Origin: Acinetobacter pecorum
Lineage (GTDB): Bacteria > Pseudomonadota > Gammaproteobacteria > Pseudomonadales > Moraxellaceae
Length of the DNA: 64,000 nt
Assembly: GCF_014837015.1 (NCBI RefSeq)
Contig: NZ_JACSPT010000004.1
Location: forward strand, 124,001 to 188,000
Reading direction: 5' to 3'
The notes under the pieces were generated by a model. The model saw only the letters and a program-made list of their open reading frames with translations. It was not told the DNA's origin and searched no databases. Below are positions 59,189 through 64,000 of this stretch, one piece after another (the stretch's first letter is position 1; each line of letters opens with the position of its first letter). The position numbers were made by a program, and so were the translations under genes.

Positions 59189-60331
59189 ATGTTTCAATTT
59201 ATTCAACACCAGCACGACTTAACTCCTGTACTGAAACTAATGGACCAGAATTCAGTTTACGGGTTGGATACCGAGTTTATCAAGGTCGATACCTTGTGGC
59301 CTAAGCTGGGTGTGTTCCAGATTAATGTAGACAACCAGGTTTATTTGCTGGATGGTACCACACTGGATTTGACTGAGTTCCTTAATAAAATTTTTGACGC
59401 ACAGCAAAATATTTTTCATGCCTGTAGTGAAGATATCGACCTGATCTATCACTATACCCAGAAAAAATCGCTGAGTAATGTATTCGATACCCAGATCGGT
59501 ATGTCATTTCTGGGACATGGTTTGCAAGTTAGCTATCAAAATGCACTCAAGCAGATGCTGGAAGTCGATATTGAAAAAGACCAGACCCGTTCTGACTGGC
59601 TGGCACGTCCACTCAGCTCAGACCAATTACTGTATGCGGCCAATGATGTGCATTATCTGGTACAACTGTCGGAAAAAATCAAACATGAGCTGGATGCGAA
59701 AGATCTGCTGGATTTTGCCTTACAGGATTGTCGTTTCCTGACACAGGAAATTGGTAAAGATACACCTACGGCCTTGTTGTATCAGGATGTTGGAAATTAC
59801 CGGCATTCACGCCGTCAACTGATGCAATTGCAGCAATTGATGGTCTGGCGTGATCAGATTGCCAAAGCATTGAATCAGCCACGCAGTTTTATCCTGAAAA
59901 ATTCGAGCATGATTGATCTGGTCGAAAAGTTTCCGCGCAATAATTTTCAGCTTAGCCATGTTAAAGATATTCGGGGCAATATTTTACGCGAACATGGCAA
60001 AACGATTTTAGATCTGTTGAAATTCCTGCCTGACCAGGCCGAATGGCCCTTACGCCTGGCACGTCCAATCCGCCACTCTTCCCGAGATATCGGCGACAGA
60101 ATTGATGCAATTATTCAACATGTGGTCAATGAAACCTCGATTCCCAAAGAAGTGCTGATGCGCAAGAAATGGTTGAATGCACTGTATCAGCATGTAGTCT
60201 TTCACAAGGATGAACAGGATCTGCCGGATTATCTGCTTGGATGGCGCTATGAGTTATTAACTCGGCCCCTGATTGAGGTATTGCATCAGGATGAATCTTA
60301 TCTGTCTACCCAGATGAAAGTCAGCGAGTGA
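59189..60331 (+). CDS. rnd: ribonuclease D
   Basis: A 3'-5' exoribonuclease that trims tRNA and other stable RNA ends. The product is 380 aa. The DEDDy site is complete: YGLDTEFIKVDTLWPKLG near 24-41 (Asp, Glu), HACSEDIDLIYHY near 73-85 (Asp), and LLYAANDVHYLVQLS near 147-161 (Tyr, Asp). The HRDC domain follows (about 205-285, with LMVWRDQIAKALNQPRSF). It is monocistronic; a gap of 190 bp separates it from recR. Confidence 0.94.
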   Translation: MFQFIQHQHDLTPVLKLMDQNSVYGLDTEFIKVDTLWPKLGVFQINVDNQVYLLDGTTLDLTEFLNKIFDAQQNIFHACSEDIDLIYHYTQKKSLSNVFDTQIGMSFLGHGLQVSYQNALKQMLEVDIEKDQTRSDWLARPLSSDQLLYAANDVHYLVQLSEKIKHELDAKDLLDFALQDCRFLTQEIGKDTPTALLYQDVGNYRHSRRQLMQLQQLMVWRDQIAKALNQPRSFILKNSSMIDLVEKFPRNNFQLSHVKDIRGNILREHGKTILDLLKFLPDQAEWPLRLARPIRHSSRDIGDRIDAIIQHVVNETSIPKEVLMRKKWLNALYQHVVFHKDEQDLPDYLLGWRYELLTRPLIEVLHQDESYLSTQMKVSE

Positions 60332-60461
60332 TTGGCTGCAGGATTGGTTAAAGAAAAAGCAATTATACAAAATCACGACTGATGCATGAGACGTGGCTAA
60401 TGTTTCTGTCTTTTTTTTGATGTATCCTTGCGGTTGTTTTTCCAGAAAAGTCGTTTGAAAT

Positions 60462-60767
60462 ATGCAAGTGTCTATCTACAAATCCAGCAAAAAAAGTGAA
60501 ATGTATCTGTATGTGGCGCGTCCTGCGAATGAAAGCGAAGCTGAAACATTCGAGCCTTTAAGTGTATTAACTGAAGCGGTACAGGCAGCATTTGGGCGTG
60601 CGACTTTTGTCATGCATCTTGAATTAAGCGAATCACGTAAACTGGCACGTGCCAATGTTCTGCATGTGATGGATTCTATTGAAACCCGCGGTTTCTTTCT
60701 GCAAATGCCGCCCGAAGGTTTAATTGACCCGAATGCTGTAGAGCCAGAAGGGCTTCGTGGTGCTTAA
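60462..60767 (+). CDS. YcgL domain protein
   Basis: A small protein of 101 aa conserved in Gammaproteobacteria. It has the family start [18 protein letters not shown] near 3-20 and FETRG-like [13 protein letters not shown] near 71-84 towards the C-terminus. The biochemical role is not known to me. It commonly sits downstream of rnd, as here, and ATG follows a 130-bp gap. Confidence 0.88.
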   Translation: MQVSIYKSSKKSEMYLYVARPANESEAETFEPLSVLTEAVQAAFGRATFVMHLELSESRKLARANVLHVMDSIETRGFFLQMPPEGLIDPNAVEPEGLRGA

Positions 60768-60788
60768 TGTTAATTCAGGAGTTGTGAA

Positions 60789-61172
60789 ATGAATGGTTAT
60801 GTCGCTGTATTAGACTCAATTCCTGAACAGAGCATTGCCGTAGCAGTTTACCTGCTCGGCAGCTTGATTGCTTTATGGTGCTGGTATGGTGTGACCAAAC
60901 GCTTGCCTAAACCTATGGGTGGTTTTTTGTGGATTATGGCCTTCGCTGTTTTGCTGACACCCACTGTGTCTGAGGGACCGAATGCTTCCATTGCACCCGC
61001 GATTTTTGGGCTGTTATTCGGGATGCTGACCAAAGAGCAGCCTTTAGTTTGGATTAATGCGTCACTTATTTTATTTGTCATTGGGATCGGTTCTGTGATT
61101 GGCTATTGCTGGTCGACTTATGTGTCGAACAAAAGCAATATTCGTGTTCACGAGAAAAGTTCACCGCTGTAA
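60789..61172 (+). CDS. multi-span membrane protein, 127 aa
   Basis: A small inner-membrane protein with hydrophobic segments near 16-35 (AVAVYLLGSLIALWCWY), 42-60 (MGGFLWIMAFAVLLTPTV), 65-80 and 86-110. A CCAGGAG-type site (TTCAGGAG) precedes the ATG, and 20 bp separate it from the MoxR gene, suggesting cotranscription. No named family recognised. Location and partnership with the MoxR-VWA pair are inferred from position only. Confidence 0.65.
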   Translation: MNGYVAVLDSIPEQSIAVAVYLLGSLIALWCWYGVTKRLPKPMGGFLWIMAFAVLLTPTVSEGPNASIAPAIFGLLFGMLTKEQPLVWINASLILFVIGIGSVIGYCWSTYVSNKSNIRVHEKSSPL

Positions 61173-61192
61173 GTAAAAAATAAGGTTCAATC

Positions 61193-62044
61193 ATGTCTGC
61201 TGATATTCAACAATTTTCAGGTACCGATCAGTACATTGCGACTGACAGTTTAAAACTTGCGGTGAAAGCTGCACGCAGTTTGCAAAAACCGTTACTGGTC
61301 AAAGGTGAGCCGGGTACAGGTAAAACTTTACTGGCCGAGCAAGTCGCACAAAGTCTGGGTTTAAAATTGATCACCTGGCACATTAAATCCACCACCAAAG
61401 CACAGCAAGGCCTGTATGAATACGATGCCGTATCGCGCCTGCGCGATAGTCAGTTGGGTGATGATCGTGTCTATGACATCAAGAACTACATTAAGCCTGG
61501 CAAATTGTGGGAAGCCTTTACCAGTGAAGAGCGCTGTGTCCTGCTGATTGATGAAATTGACAAGGCAGACATCGAGTTTCCAAATGACTTGCTGCATGAA
61601 CTTGATAAAATGTCGTTCTATGTATACGAGACAGGCGAAACCATTACGGCAACACAGCGTCCAATCGTAATCATTACCTCAAATAATGAAAAAGAATTGC
61701 CAGATGCTTTCCTGCGCCGTTGCTTCTTCCATTACATCGAATTCCCGGATGAAGCCACTATGCGTGAAATCATCGATGTGCATTTTGCCAATATCTCTGC
61801 AACATTGGTGAATGAAGCCTTACAGGTATTCTTCCAACTTCGTAAAGTTCCGGGTTTAAAAAAACCACCTTCAACTTCTGAACTGATCGACTGGCTCAGC
61901 CTGCTCATGGCAGATGATATGCCGGAAGATATTCTGCGCAATACTGATAAATCCAAAGCAATTCCGCCTCTATACGGCGCCTTGATTAAAAATGAGCAAG
62001 ATGTACAGTTGCTTGAACGTCTAGCATTTATGTCACGTCGTTAA
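61193..62044 (+). CDS. MoxR-family AAA+ ATPase
   Basis: A chaperone-like ATPase of 283 aa. Walker A is KGEPGTGKTLLAEQ near 37-50, Walker B VLLIDEIDKADIEFP near 117-131, and the sensor/Arg region is VIITSNNEKELPDAFLRRC near 160-178. The gene is 13 bp upstream of the VWA gene, the standard MoxR-VWA pairing, in which the ATPase is thought to remodel or insert metals into a target enzyme. The target is unknown here. ATG follows a weak AAGG. Confidence 0.9.
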   Translation: MSADIQQFSGTDQYIATDSLKLAVKAARSLQKPLLVKGEPGTGKTLLAEQVAQSLGLKLITWHIKSTTKAQQGLYEYDAVSRLRDSQLGDDRVYDIKNYIKPGKLWEAFTSEERCVLLIDEIDKADIEFPNDLLHELDKMSFYVYETGETITATQRPIVIITSNNEKELPDAFLRRCFFHYIEFPDEATMREIIDVHFANISATLVNEALQVFFQLRKVPGLKKPPSTSELIDWLSLLMADDMPEDILRNTDKSKAIPPLYGALIKNEQDVQLLERLAFMSRR

Positions 62045-62057
62045 GGGAGAAACACGC

Positions 62058-63245
62058 ATGTTTGTGCGACTGTTTTATACCTTACGCAAATACGGCGTAC
62101 CGGTATCGACCCGCGAATTGATTGACCTGAATCAGGCGGTTGCTGCAGGTCTGGTGTTTGCCGATCAGGACGAGTTCTATCAGCTGGTCAAAACCGTCAT
62201 GGTCAAAGACGAGCGCTATTTCGACAAGTTCGATCGTGCCATGAAAGACTATTTTGATGGTATCGCGACCTTTGATCTGGATGAACTGCTAAATCAGGTG
62301 CATAAGCTGCCCAAAGACTGGTTCGATCTCGAATTACTCGAGAAGCATCTGACCCCGGAGCAGCGCGAAGAGCTGAAAAAAGCCGGATCGCTAGAAGAAC
62401 TGATGAAAATGCTGGAAGAGCGTCTGCGCGAACAGCATAAAAAACATCAGGGCGGTAACAAGATGATTGGTACCGGTGGTACTTCACCCTTTGGTGCCTA
62501 TGGCGATCATCCTGAAGGTGTGCGTATTGGCGGGCCGGGACGTAAGCGTTCTGCGGTGAAAGTCTGGGAGCAGCGTCAATACCGCAATCTGGATGATGAA
62601 CAGATTTTGGGTAGCCGCCAGATGCAGATGGCATTGCGCCGTTTGCGTAAGTTTGCCCGTCAGGGTGCAGCCGAAGAACTGGATATTGATGGTACGATTC
62701 GTGAAACGGCCAAGCAGGGTATTCTGGATGTACAACTGGTGCCCGAGCGTCGTAACCGTATTAAAGTTTTAATGCTGTTCGATGTCGGTGGTTCGATGGA
62801 TGCGCATATTGCCCAGTGTGAAAAGCTGTTCAGTGCTGCGAAAACCGAATTCAAAACCCTGGAATATTTTTATTTTCATAACTGTCTGTACGACTATGTC
62901 TGGAAAGATAATGTCCGTCGTTCCAGTTCACGCATGAATACCTGGGATTTGTTCAATACCTATGGCCGCGATTACCGCGTGATTGTGGTCGGTGATGCCA
63001 GTATGGCACCGTATGAGCTGAATTCTGTCGGTGGTTCGGTTGAATATATGAATGATGAAGCTGGACAGGTCTGGTTACAGCGTCTGCGTCAGCATTTTGA
63101 TAAAACTGCCTGGCTGAATCCGGAAGAAGAAAAATACTGGCATTACACCCATACCATTGGTCTGATCCAGCAAATATTTGAAAATCATATGTTTCCAATG
63201 ACGCTGAAAGGCATTGAAGACATGACCAAATATCTTGCGCGTTAA
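62058..63245 (+). CDS. VWA (CoxE-like) partner of MoxR ATPase
   Basis: A protein of 395 aa. The N-terminal half is helical (STRELIDLNQAVAAGLVFADQ) with a basic, Gly-rich linker (KHQGGNKMIGTGGTSPFGAYG). The VWA domain begins near residue 230 with a MIDAS loop, LMLFDVGGSMDAHI, where DVGGS stands for the common DxSxS (Gly replaces the first Ser). RRSSSRMNTWDLFNTYGRDY follows near 290. It resembles the CoxE-like group that works with MoxR ATPases. GGGAGAAA precedes the ATG. It is the last gene of the unit. Confidence 0.88.
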   Translation: MFVRLFYTLRKYGVPVSTRELIDLNQAVAAGLVFADQDEFYQLVKTVMVKDERYFDKFDRAMKDYFDGIATFDLDELLNQVHKLPKDWFDLELLEKHLTPEQREELKKAGSLEELMKMLEERLREQHKKHQGGNKMIGTGGTSPFGAYGDHPEGVRIGGPGRKRSAVKVWEQRQYRNLDDEQILGSRQMQMALRRLRKFARQGAAEELDIDGTIRETAKQGILDVQLVPERRNRIKVLMLFDVGGSMDAHIAQCEKLFSAAKTEFKTLEYFYFHNCLYDYVWKDNVRRSSSRMNTWDLFNTYGRDYRVIVVGDASMAPYELNSVGGSVEYMNDEAGQVWLQRLRQHFDKTAWLNPEEEKYWHYTHTIGLIQQIFENHMFPMTLKGIEDMTKYLAR

Positions 63246-63352
63246 TTCTATTTATCTATAAGTGACTTTAGTTAGAGTTATTAGTGATTTAAAACAAATT
63301 ATTCTAGTATAAAGTCACTCATTATCTTTTATTTAAAATCTCGGGCATGATT

Positions 63353-64000
63353 ATGACTCATCAAATTAATGGTATTGCATTACCCAATGAAGAAGGTTTT
63401 TTTGGTCGATATGGCGGTCAGTTTATTCCACCCGATCTGAAACAGGCCATGGATGATATTAATGTGGCCTATCAGGAAATTCGTCAGACTGAAGAATTTC
63501 AGAATGAACTGAAAGACCTGTTTGCTCATTATGTCGGTCGTCCAAGTCCACTATTTCATGCCAAACGCCTTTCTGAACAGCTTGGCGGGGCGCAGATTTA
63601 TCTGAAACGTGAAGATCTGAATCATACCGGCGCGCACAAGATCAATCACTGTCTGGGTGAAGCTTTACTGGCCAAATATATGGGCAAGACCAAAGTCATC
63701 GCAGAAACCGGTGCCGGCCAGCATGGTGTTGCTTTGGCAACTGCATGTGCCTTGGTGGGTATCCCATGTGAAATTCATATGGGGCAAGTGGATATCGAAA
63801 AAGAACATCCAAACGTCGTCAAGATGAAAATTCTGGGTGCCAAACTGATTTCTGTGACTCGCGGTACAGCTACGCTTAAAGATGCAGTCGATAGTGCTTT
63901 TGAAGAATATTTGAAAGATCCGAAAAATTACATCTATGCTATCGGTTCGGTGGTTGGACCGCACCCATTCCCGATGATGGTACGTGATTTTCAGTCGATT
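63353..64000 (+). CDS. trpB: tryptophan synthase beta-type gene, 5' part
   Basis: A partial gene running off the right edge; 216 residues are visible. The start [16 protein letters not shown] near 19-34 and the PLP lysine block [16 protein letters not shown] near 82-97 are typical of TrpB, as are [20 protein letters not shown] near 118-137 and [13 protein letters not shown] near 201-213. The sequence after the lysine reads [10 protein letters not shown], where classic TrpB has NxxGQ, and [13 protein letters not shown] is unusual. No trpA or trpF is visible, so it may be a second beta-subunit paralogue. ATG at 63347 in the same frame is an alternative start. Confidence 0.85.
   Translation, partial: MTHQINGIALPNEEGFFGRYGGQFIPPDLKQAMDDINVAYQEIRQTEEFQNELKDLFAHYVGRPSPLFHAKRLSEQLGGAQIYLKREDLNHTGAHKINHCLGEALLAKYMGKTKVIAETGAGQHGVALATACALVGIPCEIHMGQVDIEKEHPNVVKMKILGAKLISVTRGTATLKDAVDSAFEEYLKDPKNYIYAIGSVVGPHPFPMMVRDFQSI

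Overview
The window is a 64 kb piece of a gammaproteobacterial chromosome, most likely Acinetobacter or a close Moraxellaceae relative. I judge this from the moderately AT-rich DNA with AT-rich intergenic regions, the gene order pyrG-kdsA-eno-ftsB-ispD, a coq7-type ubiquinone hydroxylase, metZ-type methionine synthesis, tamA/tamB, cydABX-ybgE and several Acinetobacter-like small lipoproteins. The genus is inferred from family resemblance and was not tested by any search. I found no rRNA, tRNA, CRISPR array, insertion sequence or prophage.

Layout. 0.3-3.4 kb: a ThiF/MoeB-like adenylyltransferase, an ABC1/UbiB-type kinase, and folB overlapping a reduced folK-like gene. 3.4-7.7 kb: a VIT-family metal transporter, a DUF1003 membrane protein, and an LplT-like MFS transporter with coq7. 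7.9-15.2 kb: tamA-tamB, the outer-membrane assembly pair. 15.2-17.9 kb: an AT-rich stretch of small orphan genes separated by strong terminators, with one possible small RNA. 18.0-21.2 kb: xseA-xseB and small lipoprotein or hypothetical genes. 21.5-24.2 kb: acnB. 24.2-25.5 kb: an AT-rich insert holding a UPF0489-family gene broken by one in-frame TGA, plus a small hypothetical gene. 25.6-33.1 kb: transport genes (DASS anion permease, gltS, brnQ), a hydrolase and small membrane proteins, including a 1 kb AT-rich gene-free region.

33.4-41.7 kb: map, a LysR regulator, and a PadR-hydrolase-sirtuin operon divergent from a 2,4-dienoyl-CoA reductase, with two inverted-repeat operators between them; then a SnoaL-like protein and a YheT-like hydrolase. 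42.3-48.6 kb: the core cluster pyrG-kdsA-eno-ftsB-ispD and rodA, covering CTP, KDO, glycolysis, division, isoprenoids and cell shape. 48.7-51.9 kb: cytochrome bd oxidase (cydA-cydB-cydX-ybgE). 52.5-56.7 kb: a porin, a HIT protein, a YARHG-like secreted protein, a 3-hydroxyisobutyrate dehydrogenase-like enzyme and a PhaC-like hydrolase. 56.8-64 kb: metZ, ybaB-recR, rnd, ycgL, a small membrane protein, a MoxR ATPase with a VWA partner, and the 5' part of a trpB-type gene that runs off the window.

Most of the window is housekeeping sequence. No undescribed multi-gene system is evident. The points most worth a second look are the interrupted UPF0489 (putative peptide-arginase-type) gene, the small-ORF/sRNA region at 15-18 kb, the PadR double operator, the reduced FolK, the Ser-for-Cys PhaC-like enzyme and the sirtuin with an incomplete zinc site.
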